DNA of 64,000 nt from Triticum aestivum (taxonomy: Eukaryota; Streptophyta; Magnoliopsida; Poales; Poaceae): the NCBI RefSeq assembly GCF_018294505.1, contig NC_057813.1, forward strand, positions 315,149,077 to 315,213,076. Direction: 5' to 3'. Made by a program: the position numbers and the translations under genes. The notes under the pieces are model-generated. The model was not told the origin of the DNA. It ran no database searches and saw only the letters and a program-made list of their open reading frames with translations. Below, one piece after another: positions 10,677-21,980 of the stretch; the first letter of the stretch is position 1; each line of letters starts with the position of its first letter.

Positions 10677-11373
10677 CTGACAAAAACTACAAGGACGATG
10701 CTTCTTCTAGATCTAACAGCTTGGGCAACCAAGATCCTGGACTGAGGCATTCCTATGATCTTGTAAGTGCGTCTCTCTCTCTCTCTTGTATTGTTCTATG
10801 CCTGCCAGCGTGCTTTGCTAGGATTTTCCACTAGTAATCCCTTTGTGCAGACAATGATTTCTACTACTGGCTGCTAAATTAGATATGTAGATGTCATACA
10901 TGATACTAGCTCGTACCTCCATTCCTAAATATAAGTCTTTCTAGAGATTCCACTATAGGTTACATACGGAGCAAAATGACTGAATCTACTCTCGAAAATG
11001 CATCTATATATATCTCTATGTGGTCCATATTGGAATCTCTACAAAGACATATATTTAGGAACAGAGGCAGTACATTACACGAAATCGTAGGTAGCATGTA
11101 GGAATTCCAGTGCACTACATTAGGCTCCCTTAGAGTGCCTGCTGGTCCAGCACAAAGAGTCATGGCTAGTTTGTGCTACGCACACAATCATTAATTGGTG
11201 GTTTAAATATGCGAAAGGGATATGCAATGTATTATCATGTAGAGATGTCTGAAATTAGCCGTGTCAACTTGCAGATTGGGTTACACAATGAAAAATTACA
11301 AGATGTATGTGGCAATTTCATTGAACATCGCAAAAAAAGGAGAGGTGGCAGTGAGCCTATACAGTGTGCTATG
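10677..11373 (+). CDS. Exons of an unidentified spliced gene, 5' part
   Basis: Segment 10677-10762 is bounded by TTATGCAG and GTAAGTGC and is open in the frame ADKNYKDDASSRSNSLGNQD. A second open segment of about 60 codons (about 11190-11373) reads RKGYAMYYHVEMSEISRVN, ends in a basic patch (EHRKKRRGG) and meets donor GTACGTC at 11374. A Stowaway MITE (10916-11070) lies in the intron between them. No known domain is seen. Together with 13881-13985 and 14630-14872 these look like one plus-strand transcription unit. They lie left of a CACTA terminus, so they could be a gene carried by that transposon. The linking of exons is inference. Confidence 0.4.
10916..11070. mobile_element. Stowaway MITE
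   Basis: Terminal repeats CCTCCATTCCTAAATATAAG and ATATATTTAGGAACAGAGGC are flanked by TA (10914-10915, 11071-11072). Confidence 0.9.
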
Positions 11374-11855
11374 GTACGTCACTCCTCCATTGCAATCATC
11401 GTGACATGTTATTTGTATGTCAATTCTATTGGCCAAGTTTCTTAGGGATAGTTATTACGAGTTATCCTAAGAAAATAAGCACCTGTGAATATAAGCTCCA
11501 TGTAATAAGCCAACCAGTTCTTTTCATTGCATTTTCAGCTTATCTTTGGTATGATCAGTGAAAAGTCTAGATTGCATTATATTTTTTCATTTTGCTGCCC
11601 ATATGAAAATTAATTTGACTTGCAAACATCACAAACTGAACCCAGTGTAGTAATTAATATGATAGGAAAACAGACCATCACTATTTGCTCAAAATGCAAA
11701 TACAAAGATACCATCTACTTGGCACAATCTACTTTGGTCAATGATTTCCATAGAGATCCCATTGCCTAATTTAAACGAAGAACACATGACCCACATTTAA
11801 ATGAAGAACAATTATTTATTGAAATTCGATGGTCCAAGTGGCTGGTTATTATAAT
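11374..11855. other. Probable intron sequence
   Basis: AT-rich, without coding signal. On the minus strand AATAAA is present at about 11815, which could serve a minus-strand gene-like unit lying to the right. Confidence 0.3.
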
Positions 11856-12555
11856 ATAGCAACACCACCTGAAAGCATCATATAGCAGCAGCATCAGCTC
11901 ATAGCAACTCATCATACAACAGCAGCAGTGTGCAATTCATCATATACCAGCAGCAGCTCATAGCAATTCATCATATAGCAGCAGTAGGAGCAGCTCATAG
12001 CAATTCATCATATAGCAGCAGTAGGAGCAACTCATAGCAATTCATCATATAGCAGCAACAATAGCAGCTTGTAGCAATTCATCATATAGCATCAACAGGA
12101 GCAGCTCATAGCAATTCATCATACAACAGCAGCAGGAGCAGCTTATAGCAACTCATCATATAGCAGCAGCAGCAGCTCATAGCAATTCATCATATAGCAG
12201 CAGCAACTCATAGAAATTCATCATATAGCAACAGCAGGAGCAGCTCATAGCAATTCATCATATAGCAGCAGCAGGAGAAACTCATAGCAATTCATCATAT
12301 AGCAGCAACAATAGCAGCTTGTAGCAATTCATCATATAGCATCAACAGGAGCAGCTCATAGCAATTCATCATACAGCAGCAGCAGGAGCAGCTTATAGCA
12401 ACTCATCATATAGCAGCAGCAGCAGCTCATAGCAATTCATCATATAGCAGCAGCAACTCATAGAAATTCATCATATAGCAACAGCAGGAGCAGCTCATAG
12501 CAATGCATCATATAGCAGCAGCAAAAGCAGCTCATAGCAATTCATCGTATAGTGG
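11856..12555. repeat. Minisatellite with higher-order 250-bp repeat
   Basis: About eighteen units of 34-40 bp are built from an AGCAGCAGC(A/G)-rich part and CTCATAGCAATTCATCATAT. A block of several variant units (12051-12300) recurs almost base for base at 12301-12540, with the same order of variants, for example the unit with ACAATAGCAGCTTGTAGC. This shows a second-level duplication of exactly 250 bp. Confidence 0.92.
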
Positions 12556-13230
12556 ATCAGAATGAAAATTTGCAAAAAATCAGAGGAGATCCTCACCTTG
12601 TTGGATGAGCTCGTCCTTCAACAACACCTCAAGGCCACGACCTGGGAGGAGGGGAGGGGGAATAAGGTGCCTTCTGTCGCAGTGTGGCATCAGCCGTAGT
12701 TGTGCAGCGCCCGCCGGAATAATGCATTGGACGAACCACAGTGGAGTAGCTGCTGGAGACCATGAGAATGAGGGGCGGCGCTAGAGGGAGCAGCAGCCAG
12801 GGAGATTAGCCCCTACCCACCGGCCATGTAGCCTAGCTGGACAGAGCATCAACGAGGACCAGGCCAGATGGGACCAGTGGCGACGACTCGCTAGAGGAAC
12901 CCTAGTGCTACAGGCAGGGGATCGAGGTAGAGGGAAAGGGGAGAGGAGATGCAAGCGGGAAGGGCAATGAATGCTTGCGTGTTTGTTTTTACTTGAAGGG
13001 TTAGGTGTGACATGGGCGTTAGCAGTTGCATTTTGAGTGTAGTATAGGCAGATAACATAGTCATTTCACTATTCCCCTTCCCTTCAATTTTTAGTGAGGT
13101 TCTACTCGAAACACCCCCCTCCAAAGCGAAATTAGTTAAGCCCAAGCCCATAACTCAAATATGAATTATTTACATATTTTATGGCTTATTTTGACAATAA
13201 GCCCTAAAAAGGCGGAATCGAACTGGCCCT
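12556..13230 (-). other. Minus-strand gene-like fragment (5' UTR-like, possible donor)
   Basis: Read on the minus strand, about 13100-12600 has the look of a grass gene start: C/T-rich leader, CTAGGGTTCC-type words at about 12900, then GC-rich sequence up to a possible donor CAAG/GTGAGG at about 12598. The outer end 13205-13228 reads AGGGCCAGTTCGATTCCGCC on the minus strand, like a terminal repeat of a DNA transposon, but I could not find its partner. A captured gene fragment is possible; no protein is recognised. Confidence 0.25.
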
Positions 13231-13880
13231 TAATGTGCAATTCAATTGTGCGTGCAATGATAAATCACTCCTGCCTGCTATAGTGAACATTTAGGCATCA
13301 TCATACATGGCATAACCTAATACATGTGCATTCCATTGTAGAATCTGGAATGTGCAATGTTTATGTTAGTTCATACGTCGCACATGATGTTTAAATGCCC
13401 CTTAAATCTGGCCAGTCAAGTGATGGTCTTTAAGCCTCCTTCTTTGCTTCTTTTCTTGATATGTAAGATTTGCTCACACATCTGTTCAATTTCTTGTTTG
13501 CATCAGCCAGCCATACTAGGACTGTTTGCTTGGATTACTTGTTGTTCTTGACCTAACACTCTAACAGAGCTTGTCAACGATTTAAACACTAAGGGCTGCT
13601 GTAGTGGGGCCTTGTCTAACTCGTAGGTGACATAAAGGTTTGGCTGTACACTAAAGTAGGCTCTCCAAGAGTACCTGGAGATCAAGTTCAAAGGTATGCC
13701 TAGTTTTTACATAGTGCAGACATAGTAATGCTCATTTCATTGTGTGCAAGTGCAAGAGATGCAGCATGTTTCATTATGTGGTGTTGTTTTGTTATAATCT
13801 CATCCTTTTTGTTCACAGACTGGAAAGTATGCATATTTATCTTCCAAGGAGATGAGTAACTAGTTTGTGTCACCTTGCAG

Positions 13881-14872
13881 AGGGGGTGCAATGAAAATAA
13901 GATTGAGGATTTCCAAGTACAAGATGTTAGGGAGGAGCCTTGCAAGAGAAGTAGGAGCTGCATTGAGCCTCTTCAACCTGTTAAGGTAAGTCACAGTATC
14001 CAACTCAACCGTTCAATTCCTTGTTTGTTTCAGGAAAAGTTAATTTGCTCTTTTCAATTGCTTTATTTGTCCTCAGTTAATGAGATGCCCAAAGAATGAT
14101 GTCTGATGTTGGGAACTTGTATAACTATTAGTTTACATAATTAAAGGCCTTACCATTTAATTACTCTACCGAAGTGTGCCTGAAGCTTTGAAGTCTATTA
14201 ACCAACTATTATTGCATGAGGCTCACAATCTAGTTTATACTAGGCTAATGATTGCATAGTTTTGCTTGCTGTAGTATGTTTGTATGAAACCCTCTGTTGT
14301 TCATTATGCTCCCTAAGACTTTAATTGAGCTACAGAATGGCCAACTGCTTGCTTACTTATACGCAATGTCCTGTCTAAATTTGTAACTTGTGTGTGTTTT
14401 GGATTGGGCCCCAACATCATGCTCCTCTGGTGAGCTAAGAGAGATTTTTGTATGCAGGTTGCACAGACTACCTTTTTTATATTTTTTTAAATATCACCTG
14501 CTTATGCTTCATGACGTGTAACATTATTGTTAGTCCTGTTTTGCCATGTACAAAATAGTCTGTCTTGCTCGCTTCACTGTTGTAACTATATTTTTGCCCT
14601 AGTCATGTGTACTTACAGAAACATTTCAGGATGAAGTGACATCAACACAAAGATCTACGAGCAGTGCAGCATGGCTGTTACCGAATGATTATGGATTGGA
14701 ATTGGAATGTGCTGATGTTCTCGAGCATCAAGTAGAGGTGGCAAGACAACATGTACATGATTCTCAACGTACAATCAACAAGTTGAGACTGGACATGCAG
14801 GTATTAGATGCAGTAGTCAAAAAAATAAAACAAGACACTAAGGTAACCACGAAGGAATTGGAGATTTTGTAG
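13881..14872 (+). CDS. 3' exons of an unidentified spliced gene, coiled-coil C terminus
   Basis: Exon 13881-13985 lies between CACCTTGCAG and GTAAGTCAC and encodes 35 residues (RGCNENKIEDFQVQDVREEP). Exon 14630-14872 follows acceptor CATTTCAG in the same phase (0) and ends at TAG 14870-14872. Its last 55 residues (ECADVLEHQVEVARQHVHDS, then KLRLDMQVL and VVKKIKQD) have heptad-like spacing typical of a coiled coil. The intact splice sites and matched phase argue for a real gene. Family and function are not recognised; a CACTA-borne accessory gene is possible because the transposon end lies 1.6 kb downstream. Confidence 0.5.
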
Positions 14873-15228
14873 ACTAAAATTTGTGCTATCTGAATCTGGC
14901 CAATCCTATTTTCTGAAGAGATTATAGTTCAAATGGAGTTAAGTTCATGCGCGTCCATGATGTATGAGCTGTATTTGCCCAGTGTATGTAATTTGTTGTT
15001 TGTGTATGCTTTATTATCACCGGTGCCGAACCATAATGCCCAGTGGGTATAATCGGCTGTAATTTCTTTATTGTATAGTGTAGGATTATTCTACGTTTCT
15101 ATGCTTTAGTCTCTTTATTGTATAGTGTATGTTTTTAGAGGTGATAGTATAGAGTAGGATAATTCTTTGAATATGCTATATCGTTCAAACGGGCCAACTC
15201 GCCCAAACATTGTGGTGACCATGGCCCT
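14873..15228. other. 3' flank of the unidentified gene
   Basis: AT-rich. A short duplicated phrase with TCTTTATTGTATAGTGTA occurs at about 15066 and 15113. It could be the 3' UTR; no other feature is seen. Confidence 0.3.
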
Positions 15229-15450
15229 CCACGGGCCGTACAATCCGTGGGCCATCTACGAGACGGACGATCCATGGCCTTCTATGGGATGTTGGATCCA
15301 TGGGCCTTCTATGGGTCGTCGGATCCATGGGCCTTCTATGGGCCATCAGATCCATGGGCCTTCAATGGGCCGTCGGATCAATGGGCCTTCTACATCCCGT
15401 AGGATCCATGGGCCTTCTACGGGCCGTCTCATCTATGGCCTTTTACGGGC
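15229..15450 (+). repeat. Tandem repeat, unit about 25 bp, GGGCC-rich
   Basis: About eight units of the form GGATCCATGGGCCTTCTATG follow each other with variants (GGATCAATGGGCC, TCATCTATGGCC). The array opens the GGGCC-rich zone that leads to the CACTA terminus and so fits a CACTA subterminal repeat region. Confidence 0.85.
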
Positions 15451-16496
15451 CGTATAATGGGTCGTAAACGTGCTAGAGTGGAAATCATACGTTTTATGGG
15501 CTGACCATAACGGGCCGTTAATAGGCTATATTTGATGATGCTATGAAAATGGCCCAACAAAATAACGGGCCACAAACGGGCCGACTGTATCCACGGGCTG
15601 AATTTGGCCCACAAGCAGAAAAGGCCAGTAACGGGCCGTAAGTAAACGAATGCTGGAAATGAGCCCAAGAATAAATGGGCCATGCGAAGGCCGAAAGGTA
15701 ACACGGTCTGGAAATGACCCAATGGAATAATGGCCCGCTAATGGGTATAAAGTGATACACTGTTCATTACGGGCCGGTTTCACCACGAGCCGTTAATGGG
15801 CCAAGAGTTACAAAGGGACTCATATTGGCTGAAAGACGTCATGGGCCATACATGGGCCGGAAGTTATAACAGGCTGGAATCATATTGGACGGCCCAGATG
15901 ACAATACTGGGCCTAATACCGTTAGGCCGTAGCGGACCATGACTTAGCGGGCTGTAAATGGGCTATATGCGAACATGCCGTTAACAGGCTTTCCGTGGGC
16001 CGGCCCGCCACCTTTTGATCAAGTCAAACGGGCAGGCCTTCTCACAAGAATGGGCCTCTGTTGGCCCGTGCCACGTGTCGACGTGTCATAGGCGCATTGG
16101 GTCCAATGAGTGGATGATATCTGTCCCAACGGTGAGCCGACACATGTTTCCTCCGGCAAATGATGATTTCACACGTGGAAAATCCCCATTGGTCGGGGTT
16201 GTTAATGGGTTATCAAATCCAAAACCGGACCCAATAGCTTAACGGCGTTTCGTTACGGTGGATGCCACGTGTCGGTCACCCTTGACGAAAGCACTTCTGT
16301 GACGCGCGATTTATCGTCATGTAAGTGGACACTTCTGTGATGATAATTTTGGTAATGTCATGGAACACTTCTACGATGGCACATGTATGACTATCTTGAT
16401 TCTGTCATAAAATCATCATGGATGTACATGCATGACAAAAAGCGCGACCTACTGTGACAAACACGTATCATCACAGAAGTGTATTTTTTTGTAGTG
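15451..16496 (+). mobile_element. CACTA (En/Spm) transposon, 3' terminal region
   Basis: The last bases, read inward on the minus strand, are CACTACAAAAAAATACAC, the CACTA terminal inverted repeat. Inside it the subterminal zone repeats CACTTCTGTGA-type words in both orientations (16291-16302, 16329-16342, 16363-16375, 16469-16482), where a TNPA-type protein would bind. Further in, GGGCC words continue to 15470. The 5' terminus was not found in the window; the element may start outside it and enclose everything to its left. Its end abuts the LTR of element C at 16497, so it was inserted into that LTR. Confidence 0.8.
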
Positions 16497-16550
16497 GTGG
16501 TGGGCCGCACGGAGGCAGGGATGGATACCCCCATATCTAGGACGCCGATA
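16497..16550 (-). repeat. Remnant of element C 3' LTR
   Basis: The minus strand starts TATCGGCGTCCTAGATATGG, like the start of the 5' LTR at 33568 (TGTCGGCGTCTTGGATATGG). Only about 54 bp remain before the CACTA terminus. The adjoining PPT on the minus strand reads GCCCGGGAGCTAC (16551-16563). Confidence 0.8.
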
Positions 16551-16788
16551 GTAGCTCCCGGGCACAAGGCGCGCTCGGACTTTGCTTCCAGGCAAAGCCA
16601 AAGGGCAAGTGCGGAGCACCGCGGGCCCTAACCGCCTGTGGCCTTGATGATGCGTGGCGATTGATGGGGCGTGGGTGACTCTGCTTCCCCACGCTGCCTC
16701 GGCAACTGCTCAACTTGACGGGACGATGCAACATGCAGAAGGTCATGATGGCGCGAGGTTGTGGAGGCCGGCGGTTGGCTCCCTTGGC

Positions 16789-16796
16789 TATAAATG
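16789..16796 (+). promoter_or_regulatory. TATA box of the antisense B3-like gene in element C
   Basis: TATAAATG lies 87 bp upstream of the ATG at 16876, in the opposite sense to element C. The same box occurs at the same place in element B (24965-24958). Confidence 0.6.
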
Positions 16797-16875
16797 TGAG
16801 GGAGAGGCAGAGCCCCTCGCCCATCTTTCCTTTGTCCTGCTTCTGCCTGCTTCTTCTCTTCTCCATCTTGCCTCC

Positions 16876-17639
16876 ATGGCGCCGATCAGGAGGTATTCTG
16901 CGGCCGAGAAGGGGAAGGCTCCTCGGGAGGGCCCCGACCCACTCCCCCTAAAGAAACGACTCCGCCTCCCTCACGATGCTGGCGCGGGACAAGAGGACCA
17001 GGCCTTGGCAATCGAGGCCTCCGCCTGGCTTCCCCCTCCCCTTATACGCCCGTGCTGAGGATGAAGATGTGCGCCGTTGAGCGGCGCCTGATGATGGCGG
17101 CAGGGCCGTCATTGCCCTGCCGACCACACGTCGGACCAACGCCGAGGTTAGCTCGTGTGAGTTCGTGGTGTGGGCGACAATGCCTCCCAACACTTGGATC
17201 CGACTCCCGCGGTTCTTTGCCAGCGAGCTGCCTCCAAGGGGGGCGGTTGAGCTGTGGCTGCAGCATGCCGGGTGTCGCAGCTTGGCCATCGGAGATGAAG
17301 TCGAGGTGGTGCCGCCTGGAGACGTCTTCATGACGCGAGGATGGGGCGAGATCACCCGGGCTTGCCGCGCAGAGGGAGCCCTCGCGATCCCCTTCGAGTA
17401 TGACGGCGCAACCACTCTGTTCTTCAAGGTCTTTAATGAGGGGGGCGAACGGGTGGAATACTGCCCGGGAGGAGATATCGCGAGGGACGTAGACGCGGGT
17501 GCTGGACCTGCTGCTGTCCCGTTCGGCACTTCGTCTAGCAGCAGTGGAGACTCCTGGGAATCCAGTGACTCTCCTGAGCCTAGTGATTCTCCGGAGTCGA
17601 GCGACAACATCTACGTGCCGCCAAGCTCCCATCGAGGCC
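16876..17639 (+). pseudogene. B3-like DNA-binding protein gene carried antisense in element C, truncated by B
   Basis: The frame starts MAPIRRYSAAEKGKAP with a basic Pro-rich N terminus. It changes frame near 17050 and then encodes a B3-like domain (about 17180-17455): IRLPRFFASEL, a Gly/Val strand (VEVVPPGDVF), MTRGWGEITRACR, IPFEYDGATTLFFKVF and a closing Gly. These match the strand order of plant B3 domains (LP-x-FF start, GW in the middle, YDG/VKVF near the end), which bind DNA in the nucleus. A Ser/Asp/Glu-rich tail follows (SSSSSGDSWESSDS) until element B interrupts it at 17640. The gene is convergent with the retroelement genes and has its own TATA box. The B3 call rests on pattern reading only. 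Confidence 0.6.
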
Positions 17640-18540
17640 TGTCGGTGTTCTGGGAACGGGGGTCCCCAGACTTGCCTTCCTGCAGCCTACGGCGTGGCTC
17701 AAGTGGTGGCCCAGTACGGCCCATCTTCATCAACGCAAACTCAAGACCCTCGCGAGGGGCCAAGCCTCGCGGGGAGGACGACGCAAGGCTTCCTCAGGAC
17801 CGGCATCGCCAGGCAGGCTCACGAGGAGGCGGAGAGATCAAGGCAAGGGTACCTCGCGAGGTGCTCTTGACGCAAGCCATGACGATCGAGAATAGGCGGG
17901 CGCCGGCCTGCGCAGTGTCCTTGTTTCCTCTTTGGTGCAAAGGGGGCAAGCACAGGCATGGAGTACCGAGGCATCAGGCAAAGGTTACCATTTCGGTGCA
18001 ACGAGACCAAGACCAGCAGAGCGCCAGGATGGAGGTCACTGTGGAGCCCAAGACGGCGTCATCACTAGTGCCTTTGGCAGTCGAAGACCAACTTTAGTCA
18101 GGATAACTCATACTAGATGTTCCCCTTCAAAATGGCCGTTGTTAGCTCCCTTCCCGCTCAATATTTGGGAAGAGGACCAGGGCCTCTATATATAGAGATA
18201 GCCACCACAGCAGGAAGGCATCGGGTTCTCACCAAACCAACGGGGACAGATCCCTTCCTACGAGAACACCACACCAGCTCAAGAACACCTCTCGCGAGTC
18301 TGTTCTTCCCCTTGTACTGTTCATCATCAGCCCCTGATGCAGTCCACCACACCACACACTGGAGTAGGGTATTACACCACATGAGTGGCCTAAACCAGTA
18401 TAAATCTTGTGTCCCTCATGTTGTTCATCGTTTAGCTTAGATTCTTGCGAGGCATTTGGATGTGGATTGGTAGGGGGAAGAATTTCGCGCGCACCCCAGA
18501 GTTCAAACCTCAAGGGTCTGCCGGAACCCAACATCTGACA
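17640..18540 (+). repeat. Element B 5' LTR
   Basis: TG...CA ends, 901 bp. A TATA box (CTATATATAG, 18185-18194) is preceded by TTGGGAAGAGGACCAGGG, placing the likely transcript start just downstream. It matches the 3' LTR throughout, with scattered substitutions and a few small indels. Confidence 0.93.
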
Positions 18541-18558
18541 TTTGGCGCGCCTGGTAGG
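18541..18558 (+). other. Element B primer-binding site
   Basis: TTTGGCGCGCCTGGTAGG directly follows the LTR. The same position in elements E and C reads TTTGGCGCCCACC and TTTGGCGTGTGAGG. The tRNA was not identified. Confidence 0.6.
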
Positions 18559-18618
18559 GGTGCGCCGAAGTTCTCCCTTCCGTCGACCCGCTCTCCATCA
18601 GCACCGTGCTCCGCCCTC

Positions 18619-19744
18619 ATGGCGGGCAACGCACCACCTGCTCCAGCTGTCGACGCCGGCGCGGGGACCAGGGGGCTCTGAGCCCTGGCCCCCGCCTTGC
18701 GATAGGTGCGGTGGCCGAAAAAGTTCAAGCCAGACGTGCCGACGCGCTACGACGGCATGGCCGACCCGCTGGCTTTCCTGCTGGCGTATGAAGAGGCCAT
18801 CCTCAAGGCCGGGGGCGACGACAAGGTCATGGCTAACTGGCTGCCCATGGCCCTCACTGGCGTCCCACGCATGTGGTTGCTCCACCTGCCAGCGACTTTG
18901 GTGGCCTTCTGGAAGGAGTTGTGCAGCCTCTTCCTTGCTCATTATGTTGCGCCGGCGCCCCCGGTCGTCGCAGCTCTCCTAGGCGGCTCGCAGGAGCCAC
19001 CCTCAAGCCGCCACGTCAAGCTGTTTGTCCGCCAGATCAGTGCCGCTCTCAAGCATCGTGAAACCCCTCTGGGCTGGGTGGCACCCAAGGCCGATTTGAC
19101 CTTCAGCTCAGACGATCACCCCTCCAACACCGCTTGTTCGGGCGCGCTCCCGATGCTATGCAACCCCACCATCTGCCAGGTGGCCATCACCAGGACCCTC
19201 ATCGATGGAGGGGCTGGCCTCAACATGCTCTCGGTGGAGGCCTTCAGCCTCCTCCATGTGCCGCTGGAGTGAGTCCAACCCAGCAAGCCCTTCTTAGGCA
19301 TCGGAGATAGCCCCACCGGCTCCCTGGGGCATATCCGTCTCCTAGTGACCTTCGGCACCCACGACAACTTCCGCACGGAGCTGGTCGACTTCAACATCGC
19401 CCCCATCGGCCTCCCATACAATGCCATCCTCGGCTACCCTTCCTTGGCCCAGTTCATGGCGGCAACTCACCCGGCCTACAACCTCATGAAGATGCCCGGG
19501 AGCAGCGGCGTCCTTACCATGTCTGGAGACACGAAGGATGCTCCACAGGCGCTCAAGCTCGCCTTCAAGACGGCCGTAGTGGTGCAGCCCGCCAGCGCCG
19601 ACACCCTCGAGCCCAAGGGGGCTACGGAGGCCAAGAAAAAAGCAGTTGTTCACCCAAGACAAGGCGGAGACCCAGCAAGTGTCAGTCGATGAAGATGGAT
19701 CCTCTGGCGCCACCTTCACCATAGGCGCCAATCTCAACCCTGAA
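18619..19744 (+). pseudogene. Element B gag (deleted) fused to protease
   Basis: One frame runs from ATG 18619 (MAGNAPPAPAV) with TGA 18679-18681. The Gag part is recognised from WPKKFKPDVPTRYDGMADP and the following helix with ANWLPMALTGVPRMWLLHLP (about 18710-18960). The C-terminal half of Gag including any zinc knuckle is missing; the frame jumps near 18970-19090 straight into protease. Protease has the loop TLIDGGAGLNMLS (about 19196-19235), TGA 19270-19272 and the flap and C-terminal part PYNAILGYPSLAQFMA. A frameshift at an A-run near 19633 and TAG 19745-19747 separate it from RT. Non-functional. Confidence 0.8.
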
Positions 19745-19747
19745 TAG

Positions 19748-21980
19748 GAAGAGGCCCTGGTGAAATTTCTGCACGCAAACAAGGAAGTGTTTGCGTGGGA
19801 ACTTGATCAGCTAGCGGGGCTTCCAAGAGAGGTGATTGAGCATCATCTGAATGTGTGCCCCAACGTGCGTCCCGTGAAGCAGAAGGCAAGGCGACAGTCC
19901 ACCGAGAAGCAGGCCTTCATCAACCAAGAAACCCGCAAGTTGGAGGCTGCAGGTGTCATTCGCGAGGTTCGATATCCTGAATGGCTGGCCAATCCTGTTG
20001 TTGTGCCAAAAGAGGGAGGAAAGGAGCGCATGTGCGTCGACTTCACCAACCTCAACAAGGCCTGCCCTCAGGATCCGTTCCTGCTCCCTCGCGTCGACCA
20101 AATCATCGATTCCACCGCCGAGTGCGACCTGTTGTGCTTCCTGGATGCCTTCTCGGGCTATCACCAAATCAAGATGGCGGTAGAAGATGTGGAGAAGACG
20201 GCCTTCCTGACCCCGTGCGGAGTATATATTGCTATACCTGCATGCCGTTTGGATTGCGCAACGCGGGCGCAACCTTTCAGCGACTGATGCACATCGCCTT
20301 GGGCCGGCAGCTCGGAAGAAATGCCGAGGCCTACCTCGACGATGTCGTGGTGAAGTCTCGGGAGGCGAAGACCCTGATACAGGACCTGGAAGAAACCTTC
20401 GCGAGCCTTTGCGAAGTGGACTTGCGGCTCAACCCGGAGAAGTGCGTGTTTGGAGTTCCTTCTGGCAAGCTTCTGGGCTTCCTCGTGTCCCACAGAGGTA
20501 TCGAGGCTAACCCAGAGAAGGTTAAGGTAGTTGAAGACATGAGTCCACCGAAGACCCTCAAAGAAATGCAGAAGCTCACCGGGCGAGTAACCGCGTTGGG
20601 ATGCTTCATCTCCAAGCTGGGAGAATGAGCCCTGCCCTTCTTCAAGCTGAAGAAGAAGAAGGGCCCGTTCGAATGGACTGAAGAGGCTGACAAAGCATTC
20701 CAAGATCTCAAGTAGTACCTGACTAGCCCTCCGCTGATGGTGGCTCCATGCCCTTAGGAGCCCTTGGCACTCTACCTTGCAGCCACGCCCTACTCTACCA
20801 GCGCAACCCTGGTGGCAGTTCGGGAGGAGCGCCAGGTCAAGACCGCATCGGTCGCGACCCCGGCCGCAGCAGATGGGGGTCAGCCTCAGCAGGGGGATCC
20901 ACACAGGGCGGAAGAGGCCCCACCAAGTGACCAGGCGCTGGGGGCTCCATCACCTCAGGAGGCGCCTCAACCTACAGAAGACGCAGGCCACATCAGCGTC
21001 CCCACCCTCGACGAGCATCCCATGTACTTCGTCAGCACGGTGCTGCGGGATGCAAGGGCACGATACCCCATGCCTCAAAAGCTCTTGCTCGCGCTACTAG
21101 TGGCCTCAAGCAAGCTACGACACTACTTTCAAGGTCACCCCATCATAGTCGTCTCGGCGTATCCCTTAGAAAGGGTGCTCAGGAGCCCCAACTCAGCTGG
21201 AAGGGTCGCCGAATGGAACATCGAGTTGCAGGCGTTTCAGTTGGAATTCAGCACGACCAGGGTCGTCAAAGGAGCCGCACTTGCAGATTTCGTGGCGGAA
21301 TGGACAGAGGCGCCAGGGCTCGAAGCGGGCGAGGACCGGTCGCTTTCCCCAGGAAGTGAGGCACCGGACGGCTGGGTCATGTACTTCGACGGAGCGTTCT
21401 CACGACATGGCGCAGGGGCTGGCGCAATGCTCATATCTCCCACTTAGGACAAGCTCTACTACACCGTGCAGCTCTGTTTCCAGCATGGAGAGAATGTCTC
21501 CAACAACATAGCAGGATATGAGGGCTTGATAGCAGGCTTGACAGCTGCAGCCACCTTGCGGGTAAAGCGCCTCATAATCAAGGGCGATTCGCAACTCCTC
21601 GTCAACTTCTCCAACAAGGTGTACGAGCCGAAGGACGAACACATGGAAGCATATCATGCGGAGGTCCGCGGGATGGAAAACAGTTTGGGGGTTGGAGTTG
21701 CAGCATGTACCCCATGGAACCAATCAAGAGGCTAATGACATCACTAGGAGGGCGTTCAGGCAGCTGCCTCAGGAGCTCGGCGTCTTTGAGGAATGACTCT
21801 TCAAACCTTCAGCAGCACCGTCACTATCAAGCACAGCGTAGCCTCAGGAGGAGCTCCCTCAACCGCCTACCTCGGGAGCCCCGGCCTATGGCCCGACCTC
21901 AGGATCACACCTACTCCTGGCACTGGAGCCTCAGGAGGGATGTTGGACCGCGGAATTCAAAGATTACCTGATGTAAGGGA
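19748..21980 (+). pseudogene. Element B reverse transcriptase, RNase H and archaeal-type RNase H
   Basis: RT has RMCVDFTNLNKACPQDPF, FLDAFSGYHQIKM, CMPFGLRNAGATFQR and the catalytic YLDD (20332-20343). A small insertion near 20225 shifts the frame. The next domain (about 20640-21300) keeps the RNase H fold signature (YFVSTVLRDARARYP, GRVAEWNIEL) but lacks the acidic triad, as is usual in the Tat group. The second RNase H (about 21370-21720) has MYFDGAF, GYEGLIAGL and GDSQLLV, the archaeal-type active-site set. Stops occur at 20626, about 20713, about 20755 and 21445, and a frameshift near 21690. Domain identity is firm, activity excluded. Confidence 0.85.

Noticed and set aside
11856..12555. 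CRISPR-like array
   Set aside because: Units are head-to-tail minisatellite monomers without unique spacers, in a plant nuclear context.
16948..17632. Minus-strand open frames of about 200 codons over the B3-like gene of element C
   Set aside because: Shadows of the plus-strand coding frame; low-complexity Ser/Pro/Arg product.
16876..17639. B3-like frame as a free host gene
   Set aside because: It lies between LTR and the rest of element C, and a homologue occupies the same slot in element B, so it travels with the elements.
19625..19640. Programmed frameshift at the A-run between protease and RT in element B
   Set aside because: Element E reads through the same border without a shift, so a decay indel is more likely.
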